Shown: in pieces, positions 27,001 through 36,715 of the stretch
Layout of the letters: each line of letters opens with the position of its first letter
Numbering within the stretch: the first letter of the stretch is position 1
NCBI GenBank assembly: GCA_022578965.1
Contig: MU400556.1
Span: 128,823-192,822 of the forward strand
DNA length: 64,000 bases
Origin: Xylaria sp. FL1777
Lineage: Eukaryota; Ascomycota; Sordariomycetes; Xylariales; Xylariaceae
Direction: 5' to 3'
Program-made: the position numbers and the translations under genes
The notes under the pieces: generated by a model
What the model was told of the DNA's origin: nothing
The model's database searches: none
Seen by the model: only the letters and a program-made list of their open reading frames with translations

Positions 27001-30000
27001 GGACCAAAAAGAGCTTGCAGATCCTATGTTAGGCGAAAGAGAACAATCCTACGATCACACCACCATCCCTGCTGAGGCACCTGAAAAGGACACCCAAATG
27101 GAGAGTGTCTCTAAGGACGCGGATGCCGCGCAAGACGAGACTATCCCACAAGAGGACCTTGCCCTCAAGGATACCAATATCCCAAAGGATGATGGGACTC
27201 AAGATGGAAATGCGCCTAAAGTTGAAGATAATGCGTCAGATGAAACCCTTCCCATGGTTGAGAGTAATCCTCGTGATGAAGCTCCTCAGAGCGAAACCAT
27301 TGATCAGAACGACAGTGGTCACAGGGATGATGAGTATGCCCTTCGCCGTGAGCCTACCCTGGAGAAACAGGTTCCTATTGAAGCTGAGGCTTCACTTCAA
27401 GATAAACCTATCCCTGATAGTCAACCTTTGGATGACCTGACCCCCCAAAAGGGTAAAAAGAGCAAGAGGAAAAAGAAGCGTTCTATTTCTCAACCTAACG
27501 AGCTCCCCGAGGAAATACCGACTGAGGGACCTATTCCAACAACTGCTGATTTGGTTCAGCCCGCTGACGATCAGACACCGATACCAGCACTTGCGTCTGA
27601 AAATGATAATGACCTCGCCGAGTCCGCTCCAGAAAAGAAAGGCGAGGAAGAAGAGGAAAAGAAGGGCATCTCTTACCACGACGAGGTTTCTAGAGAACAG
27701 GCGACTAGTGAATCAGCTGTAACGGCGACTGATCGTACCACTGACTCCGTAATAATTGAGCCCCCAGCACTAGAATCTTCCAACGACAATGGCCTCGCCG
27801 ATCTCGCTGCTCCGATAGAGAAGGACAAGAAGAATACCTCTTCAGGCGACGAGATCCTTGTAGAAAAGCTCATTGGAGACGCAGCAGCTGGTACGATTGA
27901 CCCTGTGCTAAACGAGCCCCCAGCACCTGAGCCATCCAATGATGATGGTTCCGCTCAGTCTACTTCTACAAAGAAGAGTAAAAAGGACAAGAAGAAAAGG
28001 AAGCAGACAGTGTCACTACAAGATGAAACAGCTTCGCAAGCGCTCCCGGAGGAAGACCTACGTGAAGTACGAGAAGAAAGGGCTCAAGAGAAACTGCCAC
28101 GAGAAGAAATACCCCAAGGCGAACCCCCTAAAGAAGACCTATCCAGAGAAGATCCACTCAAGGAACAGCCGCCGCTGGAAGAGCCAATCCAAGAAGAACC
28201 AATCCAAGAAGAGCCAGTCCAAGAAGAGCCAGTCCAAGAAGAGCCAGTCCAAGAAGAGCCAATCCAGGCCGAGGTATCTGAAGTTGCTCAAGACACGCTC
28301 CATTCAGAGGAACCGGGGCAAATTACGCTGCCGCATGAAGTGGAGGTTGAGGTACCTTCAGAACCTGCTACTGTGACCAAACCAAGGGAGCCAGCCAATG
28401 AGGACACAAGCAAAACTAATATTCCTCCAAACGACGATCTACTCACTCTTACCCCAACCAAGAAGAGTAAGAAGGACAAAAAGAAAAAGAAGCCAGCCAG
28501 CTCCTCGGATGCCGAGGTTATGGCGCAGGAGGAGCCTGTCCTTGAAGACAGCCATCCCATTGCAGTCGCAGAGTCTCTCCCTGAAACCAGGTTACCAACG
28601 GAAGGTCAAGCGCCTGAAGCTGTTATGCCTGATGAAGTCAGGGCAGACGACCCCACACCTTTAACTCCAACGAAAAAAGGCAAAAAGGACAAAAAGAAAA
28701 AGCAGGCACTTCGAGAAGCAAATATAACTCAGGAACCCGTTGAAACCTCAGCAGATGCCGATCTTCCTGCTGCTCCTAACGCAAGCGGACAGGCTCAAGT
28801 TGAAGTCTTCCCGCCTGATATGCCTGAGGACACGGAAGTTAACGACCTCCCCTCAGCGAAGAAGAGTAAGAAAGGTGGAAAGAAAAAAGAACCGATATCT
28901 TGGGAAGACGAATCGCTACTTCAGCCGGGATCAAGTCAAGAACCTGGTATATCAAGAGATGCGTCAGCTGAAGCCTCGCAAAGCGAAGGATTCCTTGAAT
29001 TCACACTCGGGTTGTTCGGAAGGGGCAGAAAAGACAAGAAAAAGCAGCGCGCGAGTACTTTAGAAGTCAAGCCTGAACCTGAAGCTCAAACAGGAGTTAA
29101 TCCAGAATCAGCATCTGAACCTGTTGAGGCGGTTGGATCGACAGAGATCAACGACTCTAGCACGCCAGGAGAACAGCCGCCTGTGCTTGTTACAGACGAC
29201 CAAGATGTCATCACTCAAGAGACCAAGACTCCTATTCAAGATGAGAGAGAAATTTCATCTAATGATCTTAATGCTAGGGTTCAAGTATTAGACACAGCTT
29301 CGAGGGAAGAGACGGTTCCCTCAATGAAGCTCGATGAGGTAGTGGGCACAAATATCGGGTCGAAGCTCAACGAAGGCCCGACAAAGATCATTCCCGAAGG
29401 TGCAACACAGGAACTATCATCCGAAGATCAACAAACTACAACTCGAGCTGTGGGAAACGAACCACTTGGTGAAGTAGCGCTAGAGACCGGACCAGTAATT
29501 GGCACTGATAACCCGCCACTGTTGCAGGAACCAGAGACTATGCAGCTAGAGGAAGCAGCCCCCAAGGTGGATGATGGAACGGACACCGTATCAAATAAGA
29601 AGTCGAAGAAGGATAAGAAGAAGAAGAAGCGAGCCAGCCAGGTCAGCTGGGAACCAGAACCAGAGGCTGAGATTGAGGATCTACCGGAACAGCAGCAGTC
29701 AGAGCGGACTTTTGACGAGCAGCCGATGACGACTGACAATACGAAGATGGGTAATAGTGATGAAGCAATAGAAGACCCGTTCCTTGAGTCTGCGTCAGAT
29801 AAGAAGTCTGAAAAGAACAAGCGTCAAAACCAAATGGATTGGGAGCCGGAGCCAAACAGTGAAAAAGCAGTTGAAGAGCCAAAGCCATTTACCCCCGCGG
29901 GGCAGGGACAACACGACGACATGCTGCTTGATCACCAATCTCTTGCCGAGGACACACAAACGAGCTTGAAACACTCTACCGACCTTGACGACACTTTCCT

Positions 30001-33000
30001 TAAAACCACCTCTAGTAAAAAGTCGAAGAAGAAAAAGAAGAAAGCCAGCCAACCGGATGGCGGCTCCGCGCCTGCAACACCCATTGAGTCAGAACCCATA
30101 GCAGATTCAATAATCGCCGATCAAGGTATAATAGAGAAATCTCCCGAACTGGTAGATGCTCTATCATCTGAAGCAACCAAAACAGTGCAAGCTGAAGCGA
30201 TCGCTGAGAACTTCCCCAGGGAGATTGTTTCCACGAAGCAGTCGAAGGAAGACGAACAAAGGGCGAAGAAGCAGTCCACTGCAGAGACCCCTGAACCCGA
30301 GAGTGATATTGGACAACCCGCTAAAAACAACACAACCACCAGCGATGATATTCTAAGTCAAATAGGTCTCAATGATGCTGAAAATTTAACTCCAGTCGAA
30401 GATACCTTAGGCAATCCCGAACAGCCCAACATCCCAGATCCGGCCAAAGAGCAATCTCGTAATCTACTTGCTGACGAGGTGCAGCCACCAGCCAACCAAG
30501 CCCAGGACGATGAAGAATTGACCCAAGATCAGTCTACAGCACATGGTACAAATACAAAGGATACATCAATGAATCTAGATACAGGTCTATCGCACGACAA
30601 CCCATCTGATAATCAAGATGCGATGATTCTTCCCAGCACGCTAGAGGGAGACTTAGATATGGTAGCCGAGGAGGATCAACCTGAGAAGCCAATGGACACA
30701 ACAGACACTTCTCGGGATTTTCCCCAAATGGTCTCCGACTTCTCGACCAAAATTTCTAAGAAGGAGAAAAGAAAGGCCAAAAAGGTACAAGAACTTCGTA
30801 TTTCTGAAGCGGACTCCAACGCAAACTCTGGCGTGAACTTGCAATCTTGGGATTGGTCTCACATCGATGACAAGACCCAAGCTGAGATTCCTGTTCCCGA
30901 GACTGTATCAGTTACGGAAGAACCTTCCGAGGTCAAACCCCGAGCAATAACTCCACCAAGCGACAGCCCTCACGAGACAAGTCAACAGGAGCAGAATGAA
31001 GAATCAAACAACGAACCAACATTAGGCAAGACTGATTCTGACCTTCATGCTGAATCTCAACCTGAATCTCAACCTGAACCTGCGTCTGAACCTCAACCTG
31101 AACCTGCGTCTGAACCTCAACCTGAACCTGCGTCTGAACCTCAACCTGAACCTGCGTCTGAACCTCAACCTGAACCTGCGTCTGAACANNNNNNNNNNNN
31201 NNNNNNNNNNNNNNNNNNNNNNNNNNNNNNNNNNNNNNNNNNNNNNNNNNNNNNNNNNNNNNNNNNNNNNNNNNNNNNNNNNNNNNCCTCAACCTGAACC
31301 TGCATTTGAAGAATCTCCCATCACCCGGAAGAAGTCGAAGAAGGACAAGAAAAAGAAGAAAAGACCGAGCCAGTCGGAATCAGAACAAGTATCTGGGGTA
31401 GAAACTTCAGAAGCACAAGATTACGAAGGCGGCGACGATCTACAAGATGTAGCAGTCCCTGACCAAACGATCCGGGAGACCGAAATGCTAGACGAGCAGG
31501 ATAGTGGACGAGCCTCATCCGGAAAGAAGACCAAAGGAGACAAAAAGCGTGGTAAAGCACTTGTTCTGGAAGAGACTCCTTCAGAATCACACATTATACC
31601 CTCATCTCAAAACCTGGTGACCCCTCAACAACAAAGCCTAGACGAGATCCCACAAGGAGAAACTAAAAGTCCCGAGACGCAAAGCCTCCTAGAAAGTGAT
31701 GAGTCCGTCAAACCGCAAGAGCAGATAACTATCACTGATGATGCAGTGGTTGAAAAGTTGGTAAATGTTCCGGACATCGTGGAAGACGTTCAGTTAGCGG
31801 TTTCTAAAGCGCGCCCGCAAACTCCGTTGCCTGATCGCCAAGTCTCCATTACCGTAGATATGTCTCCGGCACAATTGAGTAGTCACGTCGAACATGATCG
31901 TCCTTTCGATCAATCTACTCAACCCGACAAGAAATTGCGTACTCATCTTGTTGAAGATGACGCCATGTTGCCTGAGCCTCTTTCTGCCATGGTAGCTGGA
32001 CCAGCTGTGCCCATACCTGAAGAATTGAAACCACAGGCAGCAGAGGCCACAGCCAGAGACATTCCTTCAGTATTAAAGGAAACTATCAAACAAGGGTACA
32101 AGGGCGGAATCCCGGATCATGCGGCCGAAGATGCAACAATTACTCAGATCGAACCTGATCCCATGAATGTTGATGATGTTCAAGCTATCCCTGATGAGAA
32201 TGAATCAAAGGATTCGGACCAGGTTCAAGGGGATGACAAAGTGATGGCAGAAGGATCTCCTATAAACAAGTCGGACAGAGAGACGAAAAAGAAAGACCGC
32301 GTTGACGAGGATCAAATCCCTGATACGGCGGCCATGATGGGAGTCGAATCCCCAGGAATTGTTGAAATTGTAGAGAAGTCTGGTGGATCCAAGAAATTGA
32401 AAGGCAAGAAAAAGTCGAAATACGCTGACAAGAGAACATATAAAGAGGACGACATGTTTGACGACCCTGCACTTTGGGAGAGTTCGGAGGGGAAGGCACT
32501 AGAAGAAGGATCTAAGTTGGATGCTAATTCTGACGATTTTTGGACCGGACCCAGTACAGAGGTTGAAAAGCAGCCCAGTGAAGCATCTCGAGAAATGGTG
32601 GTCTCAGCGACAAGCAAGGAAGGGCCTGAACTCGCCCAGCATCAAGACCACGGCATAGATGATATCACCGTCGAGAGCCCAGTAAAGGGTAGTGAAATAG
32701 TGCCTGAGTTATCAAGGCCATCCCGTGCTGAAGAAACTGGCCAGCGGATAAAGGATGGAAGCAAAGCCGAAGCACAAGAAAATTTGGATCGGAAGATACC
32801 AGTGCAACTTGAATCCCCTCATCATTCCCCCCTACGTCATAGGGCCGGAGACGCACTCGAAGAACCATCTCTACCTTCGCTTCCCCCACCACGGACCCCT
32901 AGCGCCTTAGACTACAGCCGAAGCTTGCCGCCTGTTGAAGAGGAGACTCACGAGGACCTCGAGAAAGAATTGCAATCTGGCCTTGAAAACAAAATCCAGA

Positions 33001-35625
33001 TAGAATCAGAAGCAAACAGAGACAGTGGATTCATAACCGGGTCTCCAAATCCGCAACGACATAGTCTCGGACTGGATGACGCAGGCCAACGCGACAGTGG
33101 CGTGCACATGCGTGGATGGACTGAGGCAACGGCACCGGGACCTAGCGAAGAAGTCATAGGCTCCGAGGAAAGCCCTACGCGAACAGCCTCGAGTCATATA
33201 GATAAAGACAGCAGCTCACAGACGCCACAGCCGGATGAGAGACGTTCAAGGCGGTCCCTATTCGATAACGAAACACCGAAGCTGGGCACTCCGACTCAAG
33301 GCAGGAGCTGGGAACGGGGTACTACACCAGACAAGCCAGCTGAAGACGAGCCGCTGAAGCGGGTGACGACACCGTTGACATCGCGATCAACAAAATATCA
33401 AGACCTCACCTCCTCAAGAGAAGCCAGCGCAGCGTTGCAAGCACATACGCCGCAACACCAGATACTACGAAGCGTGTCGGACAATACCAACATTGGCGAC
33501 CTCAAGCGAGAGACGACGCCCCGACTGGACAGCGTGTCTCGACGATCCACGTCCAACACAAGCATCTCGCGGCTGCGGACGCCAGAGCTGTCCAAGTTCC
33601 GGCCTGACAGCCCAGGCAGCCACAGCGTCCGGAGTATCCACAGCATTCGCAGCCTGCGGTCGTCGGGCGCCAACACCCCACCGCTGCGACGGGCCGATCG
33701 ACGAATGAGCGGCGACCTGAGGGCCCTAAGCCACAACAGCTCCTCCACTCCCAGCCTCCCCGGACCCACCAAGGACAGAGACCCGCCCACGCTCACGGAA
33801 AGAGACGCAGACAGAGACACCGCCAGAGATGCTTCTTCTGACCGCCATGCTCTCCCCAGCAACATCACTCCCATTGCCAACGAGGGTCGTGTCCGCGCCA
33901 AGGACATGACCGACGTCTATGTAAGTCCACGTGTCTGACCCTGATCTCCTCCTGATCTCCTCTTTTCCATTTCGTCTTGTGTGCCCCCTCTTTTTTCTTT
34001 TTTTTTTGCCTCTTTTCTCTCTCTTTTTCTTGTGCTTCAATTCTATCATGGCATGGGTATGAATTGACTCTCTGATGTATTCGTTCACTGCGTAAATAAA
34101 TATACACAGACAGACACTAATCAAATGCCTCGTTCAGGATGGCTATGGCGAGGGCCGTATCGGGTCCCCGCGGTCACCAACACGACCCGCCAGCATGCGT
34201 CGCCGACAGAGCATGCAAGTCCTCGAGCTTGAGTCTAGAGTTGAACAGCTTCTCGCCGAAAATCGTGCCCTTGCCGATGCCCGGGCTCAAGCCGAACAAA
34301 GTCTGAACTACCGTAATACATCGGCTATCACCGACCGTGACGCTGAAATCGAAAGCCTCAAAGCCTCGCTACAATGGCTGCAAAACGAGGTCACCCGACT
34401 GACCGAGGTGAATGAGGGTCTACAGAGTGCCAACAGTCTCCTCGCTCTACAGCACAATGAAAAGTACTCGCGACTTGAGTCACAGCACACCACGACCACT
34501 CGTGAGTTGGAAGAACAACATCGCGGTGCGAAAACCCAATATGCCCAGACTCTGCAGGCGAAAGATGCCGAGATCCAAGAGCTCCGCAACCAACTGGAAG
34601 CAACCAAGGAACAGATTCGGGAGATGAAGCAGCAGATCCTTGCAGCCAAACCTCCTGATGCCGACTTCCTCCGACTCAAGGACGAGGATCACTTTGATCA
34701 CCGATGCCAGCAGCTCTGTTCGCACGTGCAGCAATGGGTTCTCCGTTTCTCTAAATTCTCCGACATGCGAGCTTGCCGACTCACGAACGAGATTAACGAC
34801 GAGAAAATCATCGACAGGCTCGACAATACCATATTAGATGGATCTGACGTCGATGACTATCTAGGCGATCGGGTCGCCCGTCGTGACATTTTCATGTCCA
34901 TGACCATGAATATGATTTGGGAGTTTGTCTTTACTCGCTATCTTTTCGGCATGGACCGAGAACAGAGGCAGAAGCTGAAGTCACTCGAGAAGCTTCTAAC
35001 CGATGTTGGACCACCTCACGCCGTCCGCCAGTGGCGCGCCATAACCCTAACTCTCCTATCCAGGCGTCCTGCCTTTGGTGACCAGCGTAACCAAGATACC
35101 GAGGCAGTGGTACAAGCCGTTCTTCAAACACTATCCATGATCCTACCACCTCCTTCCAACCTGGAGGCTCAAATACAATCCCAACTACGCCGCGTCATGC
35201 GCGAGGCTGTTGACTTATCAATTGAGATGCGCACCCAGCGGGCAGAGTACATGATGCTGCCGCCGCTACAACCAGAGTATGACGCCAATGGCGAACTCAC
35301 ACAGACTGTCACGTTTAATGCAGCACTCATGAACGAGCGATCCGGTGATTCATCCACTACCAACGAAGCATACGAAGCTCATGGTGCCATTGTTCGCTGC
35401 GTACTCTTCCCTCTCGTTGTCAAAAAAGGCGACGATAATGGCATCGGCGATGATGAGATTGTCGTCTCTCCCGCTCAAGTACTTGTTGCGAAACCGCGAC
35501 GTTCTGCCATTAGAATGGTGACACCATCATCCGACGCTGGAGGCGTTTCTCTATCAAACTATGGAGGACACTCGAATGTGTCGGTGAATATGCAGGATGC
35601 TCCTCTGACCCCCGACTATGTGTAG
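15080..35625 (+). CDS. lah: Leashin-type Woronin-body tether ('involucrin repeat protein'), giant two-exon gene
   Basis: I assign this to leashin, the filamentous-ascomycete protein that tethers Woronin bodies (the peroxisome-derived septal plugs) to the cortex or septal pore. Exon 1 is 15080-33920 and exon 2 34138-35625. The 217-bp intron has a GTAAGT donor and ACTAAT branch, and joins GAC GTC TAT to GAT GGC TAT in frame. The product is about 6,775 aa. The N-terminus is basic and Ser/Arg-rich, with a helix TDEEIIELGRKFAELARQQN (about residues 197-216) that I recall as conserved in this family. The middle is acidic, disordered and carries about 30 lysine clusters. Three Gly/Ala-rich hydrophobic stretches lie near residues 968-990, 1638-1657 and 1976-1996. 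The C-terminal exon has a coiled coil (about 150 residues) then a globular helical domain ending at the stop. An assembly gap at 31189-31286 lies inside a tandem repeat; both flanks are open but in different frames, so the stated gap length is wrong. Family assignment is from memory, not a search. Confidence 0.85.
17981..18046 (+). other. Gly/Ala-rich hydrophobic segment 1 in leashin
   Basis: It encodes WGAIAATISGVGVGIAASSI, an uncharged stretch of about 20 residues with small residues at GxxxG-like spacing, flanked by KK and DHATD. It stands out in an otherwise highly charged protein. Confidence 0.6.
19991..20049 (+). other. Gly/Ala-rich hydrophobic segment 2 in leashin
   Basis: It encodes AGALGASAGLTGAVIALT, a short apolar stretch after a Phe-rich patch (FFGRFKSSIGFG). 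It is similar in character to the segments at 17981 and 21005. Confidence 0.55.
21005..21068 (+). other. Gly/Ala-rich hydrophobic segment 3 in leashin
   Basis: It encodes LLLTAAAGLATGALVANVV, about 19 apolar residues between acidic flanks (SDGD and ADDH). Among the three it is the best candidate for a membrane-inserting helix. Confidence 0.6.
21755..21922 (+). repeat. 24-bp tandem repeat (IVEAPLDT), 7 units
   Basis: The unit ATTGTCGAAGCTCCTCTCGATACC starts at 21755 and repeats every 24 bp. The first four copies are identical at the nucleotide level; later copies vary (T/P at the first codon, DT or DV at the end). Degenerate units continue to about 22010 as VEVPAEVPAEVSVEAPLEA. It sits in frame inside leashin. 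Confidence 0.9.
28178..28267 (+). repeat. 15-bp tandem repeat (EEPVQ / EEPIQ), 6 units
   Basis: The unit GAAGAGCCAGTCCAA encodes Glu-Glu-Pro-Val/Ile-Gln. Copies differ by one or two bases, giving Val or Ile at position four. It is in frame within a leashin spacer, and upstream sequence (PREEIPQGEPPKEDLSRED) looks like an older, decayed version. Confidence 0.85.
31079..31310 (+). repeat. 24-bp tandem repeat (PASEPQPE) interrupted by assembly gap
   Basis: The unit CCTGCGTCTGAACCTCAACCTGAA has four complete copies from 31079 to 31174 and a partial fifth to 31188. The repeat resumes in the same pattern right after the gap at 31287 (PQPEPAFEE). The gap therefore probably hides more copies of this unit. 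Confidence 0.9.
31189..31286. other. Assembly gap (98 N)
   Basis: Ninety-eight undetermined bases sit inside the 24-bp leashin repeat. Codons before the gap start at positions 2 mod 3, and codons after it at 0 mod 3. Frame continuity needs a true length of 1 mod 3; repeat register needs 24k minus 2 (for example 94 or 118). The 98 given is thus an estimate. Confidence 0.95.
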
Positions 35626-36715
35626 GAGGTGTAAGGAATTTGTCAAGAGCAAAGTAGAAAACAATAACGGAATTAATTATGACAGAAAAATATGGATGCA
35701 TATTGAAATTTGGGTTCGGGGTTTTTGACTTTTATTTCTTAATACGGCGCCGGCGTACGAGCTGGCGTTTGATTGATTGATTGATTGATACCTAGCCGGA
35801 GTTAAAGGATGCTTTTTCGCCCCTATATCCACTCTGGTCTTTGCATATCATGATTTGGCTGTTGGTTTTTGGGGGGGCATCAGGATTATGACGAGCTACG
35901 ACACCGACCCTTGTGGTCACATTTGTTCTTTGTTAGGAAAAAAAGTATTTTGAGTTTTAGTCTTTAAAGATAATTAATTCTCGAACTTCGTCACAATCCC
36001 GTTCCATGTGATTTACGAATTGCTGATCGAAAAGAGCAATATCAGAAAATAAACAATTGAGACTTTGGGTGAGGGGAGGCAACGGTAAATAAGTTAAAAT
36101 AAATTCTACCTAGCCTTTTGGCAGCACACCAAGAAAACGCCACAAAACAGAAGCCTATCTAATGTAAATCCAACCACTTTACTTTGATCTTCTCACGTTC
36201 GTCCTAGTGAGTGAGACGATAAGGTAAGCACACTGATATTTTTCAAAACGCCCAAATCTCCCCAAGCCGAACCCTACCCTACCCTTAGCACAATATTGAT
36301 CTTAGACAAATTCCGTCTCTGGGGAGGGATACTAGTTGGTCATCATGTACATACATGTACGGGGGGGTCCATATTCTGGAAAGGAAGAGATACGCCGATT
36401 CGTCTGTATAAGGAATAACGAAAGAAAAAGAGGGGTTCCTTAAGTGGCGAGATAGATTGAGCCAAGCTAGATAGGTAGATAGATATAGAATATCGTTACT
36501 TTTAAACGTTACTGGTGAATCGTGAGGGGAAATAAACGAAGGGGTCCCGAAGAAGCCGAGAGGTGGGGGGGAAGAGAGACGTGGCAGAGGATATAGAGAT
36601 TTCCAAAAAAGTTATCAACGAGGGTTTCGAGCGTTAGGGCGAGGAGTAAATAGCCAAGCTTTACTTAATTCATTTCCACTTCTCCTCTTTTATTCTTTTT
36701 TCTTTTTTTCTTTCA
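35626..36715. other. Intergenic region between convergent genes
   Basis: It holds the 3' flanks of leashin (plus) and the Zn2Cys6 gene (minus). A GATT microsatellite is at 35771-35789, and AACCCTACCCTACCC-like words at 36270-36287. No gene is seen. Confidence 0.5.
35771..35789 (+). repeat. (GATT)n microsatellite
   Basis: Between four and five GATT units lie just downstream of leashin. It is a simple repeat with no visible function. Confidence 0.8.

Larger units (their letters stand above)
18490..32430 (+). repeat. Array of about 30 lysine-cluster modules in leashin
   Basis: The consensus is roughly KKSKKDKKKKKRxS, separated by acidic, Pro/Thr/Ser-rich spacers of about 50-200 residues. Clusters start near 19096, 19567, 21229, 21403, 22291, 22561, 23302, 23785, 24015, 24226, 24400, 25069, 25489, 25948, 26485, 26731, 26941, 27450, 27970, 28460, 28670, 28858, 29025, 29594, 29801, 30012, 30236, 30755, 31325, 31521 and 32390. 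The early modules (18460-19600) are less lysine-pure (NKERRKQEKAAK, KKEQRKRDRAAK), and each follows an acidic-Trp motif (EEDWS, DDWAD, EEEWT, DDWDS, EEEWED). A last clear upstream Trp is at 22546 (EEWPA); in some later modules a Trp follows the cluster instead (SWEPEPE, DWEPEPN, SWEDE). Confidence 0.85.

Noticed and set aside
31047..33938. Separate 963-aa gene starting in the repeat before the gap
   Set aside because: The upstream part is a shifted frame of the 24-bp repeat (Leu/Asn words). The real frame after the gap continues the leashin repeat, so it is one gene.
34195..35625. Independent 476-aa gene after leashin
   Set aside because: A consensus donor at 33921, an ACTAAT branch and an acceptor at 34137 join it in frame to leashin, and 19 codons before its first ATG are open and sensible.
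36270..36287. Telomere-like ACCCTACCCTACCC words
   Set aside because: Only three imperfect units, with spacing unlike the CCCTAA telomere repeat; probably chance or a telobox-like site.
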